Source of the DNA: Cellvibrionales bacterium
GTDB lineage: Bacteria; Pseudomonadota; Gammaproteobacteria; Pseudomonadales; GM7GCV1
Length of the DNA: 50,399 bases
Direction of reading: 5' to 3'
Assembly (NCBI GenBank): GCA_014323765.1
Contig: JACONM010000012.1
Coordinates: 115,787-166,185 of the forward strand
Both the position numbers and the translations under genes were made by a program. Position 1 is the stretch's first letter. Every line of letters begins with the position of its first letter. Under the pieces are notes generated by a model. It saw nothing but the letters and a program-made list of their open reading frames with translations, was not told the origin of the DNA and ran no database searches. Shown here one piece after another: positions 28,863-36,652 of the stretch.

Positions 28863-29516
28863 ATGAATAAAAAACAACGCGCCGAATACATCCTACGCCG
28901 CCTACACGAACTTTACCCGCAACCCCCCATCCCCCTAAAACACCGCGACCCCTATACCCTACTAATCGCCGTCCTACTCTCCGCGCAATGCACCGACAAG
29001 CGTGTCAACCAAGTCACCCCCGCTCTATTCACCTTAGCTGGCAACCCGCAAGCCATGCAAAAACTCCCGGTCGAAAAAATCCACCAAGCCATCCGTTCCT
29101 GCGGCCTAGCCCCGCGCAAATCCCGCGCCATCAAAGCCCTATCGCAAATCCTAGTCCGCGACCACGCCGGCCAAGTCCCTCGCGATATGGCCGCCTTAGA
29201 ACGCCTGCCCGGTGTCGGCCACAAAACCGCCAGCGTGGTCATGGCGCAAGCCTTCGGCGAACCCGCCTTCCCCATCGACACCCACATCCACCGCCTAGCC
29301 CAACGCTGGGGCCTAACCAATGGCAACAGCGTCCGCCAAACCGAGCGCGATCTAAAGCACCTATTCCCCCAACACGCCTGGAACCACCTCCATTTGCAGT
29401 TCATCTACTACGGGCGCGACCACTGCACCGCCCGCGGCTGCGACGGCACCCGCTGCGAAATCTGCCGCACCTGCTACCCCCGGCGCAAAAAACCCAAGTT
29501 GACAAAAAAGGCATGA
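28863..29516 (+). CDS. nth: Endonuclease III, variant iron-sulfur motif
   Basis: A base-excision repair glycosylase/AP lyase for oxidised pyrimidines. It has 217 residues. The helix-hairpin-helix L-P-G-V-G-H-K-T-A-S has the catalytic lysine and F-P-I-D-T-H-I-H-R-L the catalytic aspartate. The C-terminal cysteine cluster is unusual: C-T-A-R-G-C-D-G-T-R-C-E-I-C-R-T-C, so cysteines are spaced 9-2-2 (with one extra in the first gap) instead of the classical C-x6-C-x2-C-x5-C. This resembles the C-x-A-R-G form I recall from chlamydial and planctomycete Nth. In E. coli nth ends the rsx operon; here it has moved next to dapC. Confidence 0.93.
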   Translation: MNKKQRAEYILRRLHELYPQPPIPLKHRDPYTLLIAVLLSAQCTDKRVNQVTPALFTLAGNPQAMQKLPVEKIHQAIRSCGLAPRKSRAIKALSQILVRDHAGQVPRDMAALERLPGVGHKTASVVMAQAFGEPAFPIDTHIHRLAQRWGLTNGNSVRQTERDLKHLFPQHAWNHLHLQFIYYGRDHCTARGCDGTRCEICRTCYPRRKKPKLTKKA

Positions 29517-29550
29517 CAAAAACCAAAAAGTAAATAAATAGCACCTCGTA

Positions 29551-29579
29551 TTGGAATCCGCGCCAACACCCCCTAGAAT
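29551..29579 (+). promoter_or_regulatory. Candidate sigma-70 promoter for the HTH-AlaA gene
   Basis: TTGGAA (29551-29556) and TAGAAT (29574-29579) are separated by exactly 17 bases, matching 4 of 6 and 5 of 6 consensus positions. Transcription would start near 29586, about 27 bases before the ATG at 29613. It lies in the 96-base gap after nth, which is more AT-rich than its surroundings. Confidence 0.55.
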
Positions 29580-29612
29580 ACCCCGCAACCCAATTCACAA
29601 AGATGTATCCCA

Positions 29613-31031
29613 ATGTTAACTCTCGCCGAAATCCTCCCCCATTTCTCCGACCGCAAATCCCAGGTCGCCGCCGCCCTGAATATAAGCCGCCAAGCCGTGT
29701 CCAGATGGCCCCTGCACGACCCGATCCCAGAAAAGCATGAACTCCGCCTCCGCCACGAACTACTCCCCAAGTTGACAGCCGCCAACACCGCCGCAATCAA
29801 CGCAGCGGCAAGCAAACCCAAAGAATGGCTAAAATCCGCCAAACTCGATGATGTCCTCTACGAAATCCGCGGCCCAGTCATGGAAGAAGCCCACCGCCTC
29901 GAAGAGGAAGGGGCCCGCGTCACCCGCCTAAATGTCGGCAACCCCGGGGCCTTTGACCTCCACGCCCCAGACGAAATCGTCCAAGATGTCATCCGCAACC
30001 TCGGCACGGCAGAAAGCTACTGCGAATCCCGCGGCCTCTTCCCCGCCCGCAAAGCCGTAATGCAAGAATGCCAAGTGCGCGGCATCCCCAATGTCGGCAT
30101 CGACGACATTTTCATGGGCAACGGTGTCAGCGAGCTCATCGTTATGTGCCTGCAAGCCCTGCTCAACGATGGCGACGAAGTGCTCATCCCCGCCCCCGAT
30201 TACCCACTCTGGACCGCCGCCGTGCGCCTGTGCGGCGGCGTCCCCGTCCATTACATGTGCGATGAATCCAGTGGCTGGCAACCAGATCTCGCCGACCTAA
30301 AAAACAAACTCAGCCCGCGCACCGTTGCCCTACTCGCCATCAATCCGAATAACCCCACCGGTGCCCTATACGAACCCGCCCTATTATCAGAATTGGCAAA
30401 TATCGCCGTCACTAACCGCCTAGTCCTGCTCGCCGATGAAATCTACGACAAAATCCTCTACGACGGCGCCCAACACACCCCCCTAGCCGCCCTCACCGAT
30501 GAAACCCTAGTTATTACCTTTAATGGCTTATCTAAATCCTACCGCCTAGCCGGTTTCCGCGCCGGCTGGGCCATTTTAAGCGGCAACCGCCAACGCGCCG
30601 GCAACTTTATCGAAGGCTTAAACATGCTTTCCTCCATGCGCTTATGCTCCAACGTCCCCGGCCAGCTCGCCGTCCAAACCGCCCTCGGCGGCTACCAAAG
30701 CATCCGCGATCTCATCCTACCCGGCGGCCGCCTATTAGAACAGCGCAACCTAGCATGGCAAATGCTCAACGACCTACCCGGCGTCAGCTGCGTCAAGCCC
30801 CGCGGTGCCATGTACCTTTTCCCGAAACTCGACCTGCGCCAATACCCGATCCAAGACGACGAACAATTCGTCCTAGAATTGCTGCAAAATAAACTCGTCT
30901 TACTAGTCCAGGGTACCGCCTTCAACTGGCCCACCCCCGACCACCTGCGCCTAGTCTTCCTGCCCCGCAAAGAAGAGCTAACCGCCGCCATTGACAAATT
31001 CGCCGACTTCCTGATTAAATACCGCGCCTAA
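29613..31031 (+). CDS. alaA: Glutamate-pyruvate aminotransferase AlaA fused to a Cro-like HTH domain
   Basis: Residues from about 70 to the end follow AlaA closely: Y-E-I-R-G-P-V-M-E-E-A, R-L-N-V-G-N-P, Y-C-E-S-R-G-L-F, G-N-G-V-S-E-L-I, P-D-Y-P-L-W-T-A-A, N-P-N-N-P-T-G-A, and the PLP lysine in F-N-G-L-S-K-S-Y-R near 308. AlaA makes alanine from pyruvate and glutamate. The first 50 residues are not part of AlaA: I-L-P-H-F, then S-Q-V-A-A-A-L-N-I-S-R-Q-A-V-S-R-W and I-P-E-K-H-E-L-R-L-R form a small P22 Cro-like DNA-binding domain. The frame is continuous, giving 472 residues against about 405 for E. coli AlaA. Inference: the enzyme may bind DNA, perhaps its own promoter. It has its own promoter candidate 34 bases upstream. 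Confidence 0.9.
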   Translation: MLTLAEILPHFSDRKSQVAAALNISRQAVSRWPLHDPIPEKHELRLRHELLPKLTAANTAAINAAASKPKEWLKSAKLDDVLYEIRGPVMEEAHRLEEEGARVTRLNVGNPGAFDLHAPDEIVQDVIRNLGTAESYCESRGLFPARKAVMQECQVRGIPNVGIDDIFMGNGVSELIVMCLQALLNDGDEVLIPAPDYPLWTAAVRLCGGVPVHYMCDESSGWQPDLADLKNKLSPRTVALLAINPNNPTGALYEPALLSELANIAVTNRLVLLADEIYDKILYDGAQHTPLAALTDETLVITFNGLSKSYRLAGFRAGWAILSGNRQRAGNFIEGLNMLSSMRLCSNVPGQLAVQTALGGYQSIRDLILPGGRLLEQRNLAWQMLNDLPGVSCVKPRGAMYLFPKLDLRQYPIQDDEQFVLELLQNKLVLLVQGTAFNWPTPDHLRLVFLPRKEELTAAIDKFADFLIKYRA

Positions 31032-31058
31032 ATCCAACCCAACTAGGAGGATCAAACC

Positions 31059-31265
31059 ATGCCAAATAAAAAACCCACCGCAAAAAATGCGGAACCCAAA
31101 GTCGATTTCCACGGCGGCACCCTAATCGACCCAGATGGTAAAGAAGTCCCAATAACCGAAAAAATGGTCCGCCAAGCTATCCGCCAACTAGACCCAAAAG
31201 CCTACCCCCAGCCGGATCAAAAATCGGACGAGAAACCGCCGCCAGAGGATACCCCCAATGATTGA
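31059..31265 (+). CDS. Small protein coupled to the NurA gene, PA1571-like
   Basis: A 68-residue hydrophilic protein with V-D-F-H-G-G-T-L-I-D, D-G-K-E-V-P-I-T-E-K-M-V near the middle, and a Pro/Asp/Glu/Lys-rich tail. The central motif resembles small uncharacterised proteins I know from pseudomonads as the PA1571 family; the function is unknown. It has the strongest ribosome binding site in the window (AGGAGG at 31044-31049, nine bases before the ATG). Its last codons overlap the NurA start by 8 bases, so NurA translation probably depends on it. It could be a component of the NurA-HerA system or simply a leader gene for it; its start is 27 bases after alaA, so it may also share that transcript. 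Confidence 0.75.
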   Translation: MPNKKPTAKNAEPKVDFHGGTLIDPDGKEVPITEKMVRQAIRQLDPKAYPQPDQKSDEKPPPEDTPND

Positions 31266-32400
31266 CCCCGTAACCCAAGCCCAGCTACGCAAAGCCATCG
31301 CCGACTGCATCCACACCGATAAGGGCGTTCTGGACGCGCTACGAGCCGAAATTCGCCCGCTAAAAAACAGCATGCACCCCATCCAATCGCGAAATACAAC
31401 ATCGATATCCCTAGTCGGCACCGATGGCGGCAACAACCAACTCCGCTTCGACCCGTTTCTAGTCCAGATGATCCGCGTAGTGGACAGCAGCAATAACGAA
31501 TACTGCCTAGAAGCCGTCTCCCCCACAACCCCAATCCGCAAACTCGATGAACGCCAATTCAACGCCGATGGCTCCGCTAAAACAGCACTGGGAGAAATGA
31601 TGAGGCATCTAGGCATTGATAGCTTGCTGGCATTATCGAGCGTGATTCGTTCGAACAGCATCGGCAAGCCTGTTTCTCCTAGTTGGGTGCGGGCTTATCG
31701 GGAACTGGTGGAATGGGCCACCCTATTTGCTATCCTTAAAAAATATTTTGCAACCGATACCCTAATTATTTTTGATGGCTTACTCCGTAGCCAGATTTTT
31801 GCTAAGGGTCTATTTCAGCGTTTTCTTCGAGCCATAGAAAAACGCATTATCGAACATTGGGAACGCGACCGGCGGCGACTGTACTTAGCGGGAGTAGCGA
31901 AACGCAGCAAGGTACTTTCCCGCTACCGTTTAGCCATGGCACTCGAAGAAGTGCTCCGGGTCAATTATCCCGCCTATGTTGAAGTACCCAGATCAATAGA
32001 AGAAAAAGCCTACAACTGGCCGGGATTCGCCAGAGGTGATGAGCGCACCGGCGAAACCGACAAAACAAATGTATTTGCCGGCGGCAAGATGTTCCTAGTA
32101 AAGTTTGGCTCTAAACCCCGCGATCCAGTCTGGCCCGTCGACATTTTCGAACCCCAAATTGGCGACTCGCAAGCCATCCTTGGCTCCATGCTGGCCGATG
32201 CGCTAAACGGCTTCCCCATCGCACACTACCCACGCTGCTTGCAAAAAGCCCATGAAAATGCCGCACTGGTGGATTTCGATTTTGATGTGTTACAAGATTT
32301 TATTTATGATGGAGTCCGCAAAACGCTAGGGGACGAAGCCGGCAGCCTAGATGAATTCCAGCTTGAAGATGCCGACCCCGCACAACGCCGCTACGAATAG
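31258..32400 (+). CDS. NurA-domain nuclease
   Basis: A 380-residue NurA-family protein; NurA is a 5'-3' DNA nuclease (RNase H-like fold) that works with the HerA ATPase. The expected acidic motifs are visible: G-T-D-G-G with D56, I-I-F-D-G-L-L-R-S with D173, a basic A-K-R-S-K segment at 214-218, R-D-P-V-W-P-V-D at 288-295, and the late Y-P-R-C-L-Q-K-A-H with H331. It overlaps the small gene upstream by 8 bases and precedes HerA by 14. The stretch 31560-32350 is less C-rich on the plus strand than neighbouring genes (17 G to 13 C in 31561-31620), which suggests recent acquisition. Whether it acts in repair or phage defence cannot be decided from the sequence. Confidence 0.85.
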   Translation: MIDPVTQAQLRKAIADCIHTDKGVLDALRAEIRPLKNSMHPIQSRNTTSISLVGTDGGNNQLRFDPFLVQMIRVVDSSNNEYCLEAVSPTTPIRKLDERQFNADGSAKTALGEMMRHLGIDSLLALSSVIRSNSIGKPVSPSWVRAYRELVEWATLFAILKKYFATDTLIIFDGLLRSQIFAKGLFQRFLRAIEKRIIEHWERDRRRLYLAGVAKRSKVLSRYRLAMALEEVLRVNYPAYVEVPRSIEEKAYNWPGFARGDERTGETDKTNVFAGGKMFLVKFGSKPRDPVWPVDIFEPQIGDSQAILGSMLADALNGFPIAHYPRCLQKAHENAALVDFDFDVLQDFIYDGVRKTLGDEAGSLDEFQLEDADPAQRRYE

Positions 32401-32414
32401 AGGCAAAAACAGTC

Positions 32415-34520
32415 ATGTCAGAAATTCAGCTATTCCCTAGGGAAAATGTCGTCGGTATTTTTCGCGGTTTCCAACAAGGAGGGTTGGAGTTCCACGCCGA
32501 CCTAGTCTTACCGTACCGCCACGATTTTCAGAGCACCCCCATGCATGGGCAATTTGTGCTAGTACAGCTGGCCACCGAAAATGAAGCCGTATTTGGCCGC
32601 ATCGCCTCTTTTGCATCGAGCGGAAAACTATCCTACGGTGCCGGTGAAGAATTCAGCATTCGTGCCAACCGTGAAGACCGACCGATTCCCGAAGATCTCC
32701 GCGAACAATATCTAAAATACCTAGTGAATATCCGAGTTCTCGGGGTATTAAGGTTAAACGGTAAGACCCTAACTTTTATCCCCTCACACCGCCGCCTCCC
32801 GCATGTGGGCAGCAAAGTAGCCTTTCCAAGCGAAGAAGTATTACGCGAGATCTCCGGCCACAACATCAAAGGAGCACCCATCGGCCATCTAGCATTTGGC
32901 GAATACATTTACGCCGCAGAAAGCAAGGCCCTAGAAGCGCAAGAATGGATGCAAATGCGCACACCACAAGTGCTGATCCGTTTCCCCATCGAATCGTTGG
33001 TATCGCGTCGCAGTTTTATTTTCGCCCGAGCAGGTTTTGGCAAATCAAACCTCAATAAGCTATTGTTTGCCAACCTCTACCGGAAAACCCCATTCGTAAC
33101 AAAACGCGCCGGCAAAAAAGTAGCGGTCGGCACCGTGATCTTTGATCCAGACGGCGAATACTTCTGGCCCGACGACAAAGGCCGACCGGGACTCTGCGAT
33201 GTGCCCGCGCTTGAAGAAAAAATCGTGGTGTTCACCGATCGAAAAAATTCCAGCCCCTTTTATCAATCCTTCGTCGCCGGTGGCATCAAACTAGATATTC
33301 GCCGCCTACGCCCCGCCAATGTCATCTCCATCGCGCTGGAAGCGGAACGCCAAGAACAACAAAACGTCCGCAAATTGCGCGGCCTATCGCAAGAACGCTG
33401 GAGCAAACTAGTCAATCTAATCGAAGAGGGCGGCAACAGCACGCCCCTAAACGAAATGTGCAAACTGCTTGACCTAGACCCAGACCGGCAAGAAGCAGAA
33501 GCCCTAGCCGCAAGGGGCAACATGACGGCGATTGTCCGCATGCTGCACGACAAAAGCAGCCAACTTATGGACATGCTAATTCACTCCCTCGCCAAGGGAA
33601 AGCTATGCGTTGTGGATGTCTCACAAATGCGCGGCAGCCAATCGCTAATTTTATCGGGATTAATTTTACGCCGTATTTTTGAGCGTAACCAACGAGAATT
33701 TACCGCCGCCGACCCAAAGACGATTCCAGTAATCGCGGTGGTGGAAGAAGCGCAATCGGTGCTTAATGAAAAAGCGCAAGCCGCCGAACCCTATATCGCT
33801 TGGGTAAAAGAAGGCCGCAAATACGATCTAGGAGCATTGTTAATCACCCAGCAACCGGGCAGCATCCCCACCGAGATCCTCAGCCAGGGCGACAACTGGT
33901 TTATTTTCCACCTACTATCGGCAGCAGATCTCAGTTCCTTAAAAAGAGCCAACGCCCACTTCAGCGACGACCTATTAAGCTCACTACTGAACGAACCCAT
34001 CCCAGGCCAAGGCGTATTTTGGAGTTCCGTCGGCGGCAAAACCTACCCGGTCAGCCTACGCGCCCTCTCATTCGAGCAAATGTTCAAAATGCGCGACCCC
34101 GACTACAACCAGCCCGCCGCTCAAACCTATGCCCAAACCGGGCTACGCAAAATTTTTGCCAACACACCGCCAACCGCAACAAATCCGAACACCCCAGAGA
34201 TTCGCCAAGCAGAAGCCGAAGAAACAAACGACGAAGCCGAACCAGTAGACCGCATGGCAGAAATCGAACGCCGAGCAATTAACGCTTTGCGGAGCCATCA
34301 AAATCTATGCGACAGAATCCAGTCCGAAGAAGGAGTTGCCTGGGGCACAATCAGGGCATTTTTCTTCAGAAAACTACCCGAACACCTCGATGATCGAGAT
34401 CAAGTAGCCTATCACCTAGTAAAAAAAGCCCTCGATGCGATCTATGGCCCACAAAACCAAGTATGGGAAACCTATCGCCATCCCGAGCGCGGCACCGCCT
34501 ACGTCCGCAAGAAAAACTAA
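32415..34520 (+). CDS. HerA-family DNA-translocating ATPase
   Basis: A 701-residue FtsK/HerA-superfamily ATPase. An N-terminal beta-barrel (HAS-type, about 1-190) is followed by the motor: Walker A in F-A-R-A-G-F-G-K-S-N (K210), then F-D-P-D-G-E-Y after it, Walker B in I-A-V-V-E-E-A-Q-S (near 440-448), and the HerA hallmark E-G-R-K-Y-D-L-G-A-L-L-I-T-Q-Q near 466-480. A charged linker (about 585-615, E/A/N-rich) leads to a C-terminal domain of roughly 85 residues ending A-Y-V-R-K-K-N that I do not recognise. In archaea hexameric HerA drives DNA into NurA for end resection. Here it follows NurA after 14 bases (GAGG upstream), so the two should form a complex. The gene is convergent with pdxB 43 bases downstream; no clear terminator is seen in that gap. 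Confidence 0.88.
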   Translation: MSEIQLFPRENVVGIFRGFQQGGLEFHADLVLPYRHDFQSTPMHGQFVLVQLATENEAVFGRIASFASSGKLSYGAGEEFSIRANREDRPIPEDLREQYLKYLVNIRVLGVLRLNGKTLTFIPSHRRLPHVGSKVAFPSEEVLREISGHNIKGAPIGHLAFGEYIYAAESKALEAQEWMQMRTPQVLIRFPIESLVSRRSFIFARAGFGKSNLNKLLFANLYRKTPFVTKRAGKKVAVGTVIFDPDGEYFWPDDKGRPGLCDVPALEEKIVVFTDRKNSSPFYQSFVAGGIKLDIRRLRPANVISIALEAERQEQQNVRKLRGLSQERWSKLVNLIEEGGNSTPLNEMCKLLDLDPDRQEAEALAARGNMTAIVRMLHDKSSQLMDMLIHSLAKGKLCVVDVSQMRGSQSLILSGLILRRIFERNQREFTAADPKTIPVIAVVEEAQSVLNEKAQAAEPYIAWVKEGRKYDLGALLITQQPGSIPTEILSQGDNWFIFHLLSAADLSSLKRANAHFSDDLLSSLLNEPIPGQGVFWSSVGGKTYPVSLRALSFEQMFKMRDPDYNQPAAQTYAQTGLRKIFANTPPTATNPNTPEIRQAEAEETNDEAEPVDRMAEIERRAINALRSHQNLCDRIQSEEGVAWGTIRAFFFRKLPEHLDDRDQVAYHLVKKALDAIYGPQNQVWETYRHPERGTAYVRKKN

Positions 34521-34563
34521 ACCGCGGTACCTGATCCATCTACAAAGATAAAACCTAAGCTTT

Positions 34564-35625
34564 CTAAATTTTTCTTGAAATTATCGGGGCAACCCCCAAC
34601 TCCCGCCGCTCCACCCTGCCCCGCCGCAGCGCGTCAAACGCCCTGCCGCGGTCGGCATTGCTTGCACCGCCGCATTGCTGACGTAGATTGCGCGTATCGA
34701 TCAGCGGATCATAAACCCGCCTTAAAAGGGCAGGCAGCGAATCCGGCACCGGTTCCATCGCCACCGGCGGCAATTCCGGCAACTCGGTCGGCGCAAACCC
34801 AAAATGCCGGCAAAACGCCCGATACACCTGCAAGGTGCCACGCCGCTTGCCTTCCAGCGAATAACCGGCGATATGCGGCGTAGCGATTTGAGCGCGCCCT
34901 AGCAATTCGGTATTTATTAACGGCTCGTCAGCCCAAACATCCAACGCCACCCGCAGATCCGGTCGTTGCCGCATAAAAGCCAGCAGCTGCGCCTCATCGA
35001 TAACCCCGCCGCGCCCGGCATTTAGCAAGATCGCATTGGGCGGCAGCCGCTCTAATTGCTCACGACCAAACATCTTTGCGGTGGGAAAGGGGCCGCTCCG
35101 GGTCAGCGGCGTGTGCAGGCAAAGAATATCGGCACCGCACACCCACTCCAGCGAACCAAGTTCCGGTATCTGATCGCGATTCAAAAAAGGATCATAGACG
35201 CGCACTTGCGCCCCAAGCCGCCGCACACATTCGCGCAACCGCCCGCCCACCTGCCCGCAACCGATGATGCCGATTGTCACGCCCGCCAGCGTAGCCAAAT
35301 CCACCTCCAGCGCAGCCAACACACAAAGCACATACTCGACCACCGATTGCGCATTGCACCCCGGCGCATGCGCCCAAGCCACCCCCGCGGCTTCCAGCCA
35401 ATCGGTATCGAGATGCTCCAGCCCACTAGTACAGCTACCGACAAAAGCCGGGCAGTGTTCCGCCAACAACGCACTATCAACTTGAGTAGTAGAGCGAACG
35501 ATCAGCGCATCCGCACCGCACAGATCTTGCGGGCACAATTCACGCCCGCTAAAACGAGTCAACCCAGCATGCGAACCAAAGGTTTCCGCAGCAAAAGGGA
35601 TATTTTCGTCAACCAGACAGCGCAT
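34564..35625 (-). CDS. pdxB: Erythronate-4-phosphate dehydrogenase
   Basis: The second step of DXP-dependent pyridoxal phosphate synthesis, oxidising 4-phosphoerythronate. It opens C-L-V-D-E-N-I-P-F-A. A-P-G-C-N-A-Q-S-V-V-E-Y-V and the nucleotide-binding I-G-C-G-Q-V-G are PdxB marks, followed by L-L-N-A-G-R-G-G-V-I-D and H-I-A-G-Y-S-L-E-G-K with the catalytic histidine. It has 353 residues, a little shorter than E. coli (378). It lies 11 bases after epmC. With serC and pdxH, three PLP-pathway genes occur in this window. Confidence 0.95.
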   Translation of the reverse strand: MRCLVDENIPFAAETFGSHAGLTRFSGRELCPQDLCGADALIVRSTTQVDSALLAEHCPAFVGSCTSGLEHLDTDWLEAAGVAWAHAPGCNAQSVVEYVLCVLAALEVDLATLAGVTIGIIGCGQVGGRLRECVRRLGAQVRVYDPFLNRDQIPELGSLEWVCGADILCLHTPLTRSGPFPTAKMFGREQLERLPPNAILLNAGRGGVIDEAQLLAFMRQRPDLRVALDVWADEPLINTELLGRAQIATPHIAGYSLEGKRRGTLQVYRAFCRHFGFAPTELPELPPVAMEPVPDSLPALLRRVYDPLIDTRNLRQQCGGASNADRGRAFDALRRGRVERRELGVAPIISRKI

Positions 35626-35636
35626 CTGTCAACCCG

Positions 35637-36239
35637 TTAATACCCCAGCCGCTCCAGGCTAAACAATGCAGGCATCGCTTCCACCCCGACCCCCTCGACC
35701 AGCAACCGCCGATAAAACCGCTCGGCCCGCGGTGGCAAGCCAACGCATAAATAACGGTGCGCCGCGGCCACCACCGCCTGCGCAAAAGGCAAATTGCCCC
35801 CCTGCCCTGCCGCCAAATTATCCACGCTCAAATGAAAGCGTACCCCCGCCGCTTGTGAAAATATCCATTCCAACGCCTGCGGACGCGCCTCCACCCGCTC
35901 AAAAGCGCGCTGCTGTGGGGGCGAGCGACCGTCCGGCGCGTACCAATACCCATAATCGCGCAACTGGCGACGACCCGCCCCGGCAATGCACCAATGCGCA
36001 ATTTCATGCAGCGCAGAGGACGCATAATCGGCACGAAAACACACCCGCGCCCCGCTTCCACCATCGGCAGACCCTGCGTCCACGGCGGGCCCTGCGCCTG
36101 TGGCAGGTAGATAGACCGGCTCCGCCCAACCCGCCTCCAGCCGGGTATTCTCAGTAGCGCAAAACAACCCATCAAAAAGCTGCACCAACCGCAAATGCGA
36201 CAGTCCACCCCCGGCAGCATTATTCATAAAAGTTGACAT
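35637..36239 (-). CDS. epmC: Elongation factor P hydroxylase EpmC
   Basis: Hydroxylates the beta-lysylated lysine of EF-P, the last step of EF-P maturation (formerly YfcM). It has 200 residues. The iron-binding region reads A-L-H-E-I-A-H-W-C-I-A-G, followed by D-Y-G-Y-W-Y-A-P-D-G-R, P-Q-A-L-E-W-I-F and S-V-D-N-L, all matching the E. coli protein. An Ala/Gly-rich insertion near residues 45-65 (A-G-P-A-V-D-A-G-S) makes it slightly longer. The start may be the ATG at 36239 or the one at 36227. It is in an operon with pdxB. Confidence 0.93.
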   Translation of the reverse strand: MSTFMNNAAGGGLSHLRLVQLFDGLFCATENTRLEAGWAEPVYLPATGAGPAVDAGSADGGSGARVCFRADYASSALHEIAHWCIAGAGRRQLRDYGYWYAPDGRSPPQQRAFERVEARPQALEWIFSQAAGVRFHLSVDNLAAGQGGNLPFAQAVVAAAHRYLCVGLPPRAERFYRRLLVEGVGVEAMPALFSLERLGY

Positions 36240-36358
36240 AATGGAAAAATAGGTTGCGGTGCGGCGACCAAAAATAACAACGGATCAGACCACAGACCGC
36301 CACCGGACACAAGCGAGCACACCCGATCCGCAGCCGCCCCACGAATTTCCAACACATC

Positions 36359-36577
36359 TCAATCCACCCCCGCCTCCACCCGATGCAACGACGCCGTCTC
36401 CGTCGCCGCATCCCAATGTAACACCGCCCGCCCCTGCTCCAACGCCCGCACCGCCTGCGCCACCCGTTCCTCAGCCGGCACTTCCACCGCGCCATAATCG
36501 GTGCCATCGCGGGTTACAATTTCCCGCAGCAATTCATGCAACAGGGCCGGGGTCAAGCGTTTATACGGAATCTGCAT
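36359..36577 (-). CDS. yheU: YheU-family (UPF0270) protein
   Basis: A 72-residue protein of unknown function conserved in gammaproteobacteria. It reads I-P-Y-K-R-L-T-P-A-L-L-H-E-L, then R-D-G-T-D-Y-G-A-V-E and G-R-A-V-L-H-W, the same pattern and length as E. coli YheU. The ATG at 36577 fits; the frame extends to 36664 but that part is unconserved. It is divergent from the gcvR-like gene across 75 bases. The 119 bases between it and epmC hold nothing I can identify. Confidence 0.9.
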   Translation of the reverse strand: MQIPYKRLTPALLHELLREIVTRDGTDYGAVEVPAEERVAQAVRALEQGRAVLHWDAATETASLHRVEAGVD

Positions 36578-36652
36578 AATGGTCTCGAGCGCATTAGCGG
36601 CGGTTGCAATGTGGAATAATACCGCCCCGCCCCCGCCCATGCATGCGCCCGC

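Noticed and set aside
34521-34563. Terminator between herA and pdxB
   Set aside because: The 43-base convergent gap has no stem followed by a T-run on either strand.
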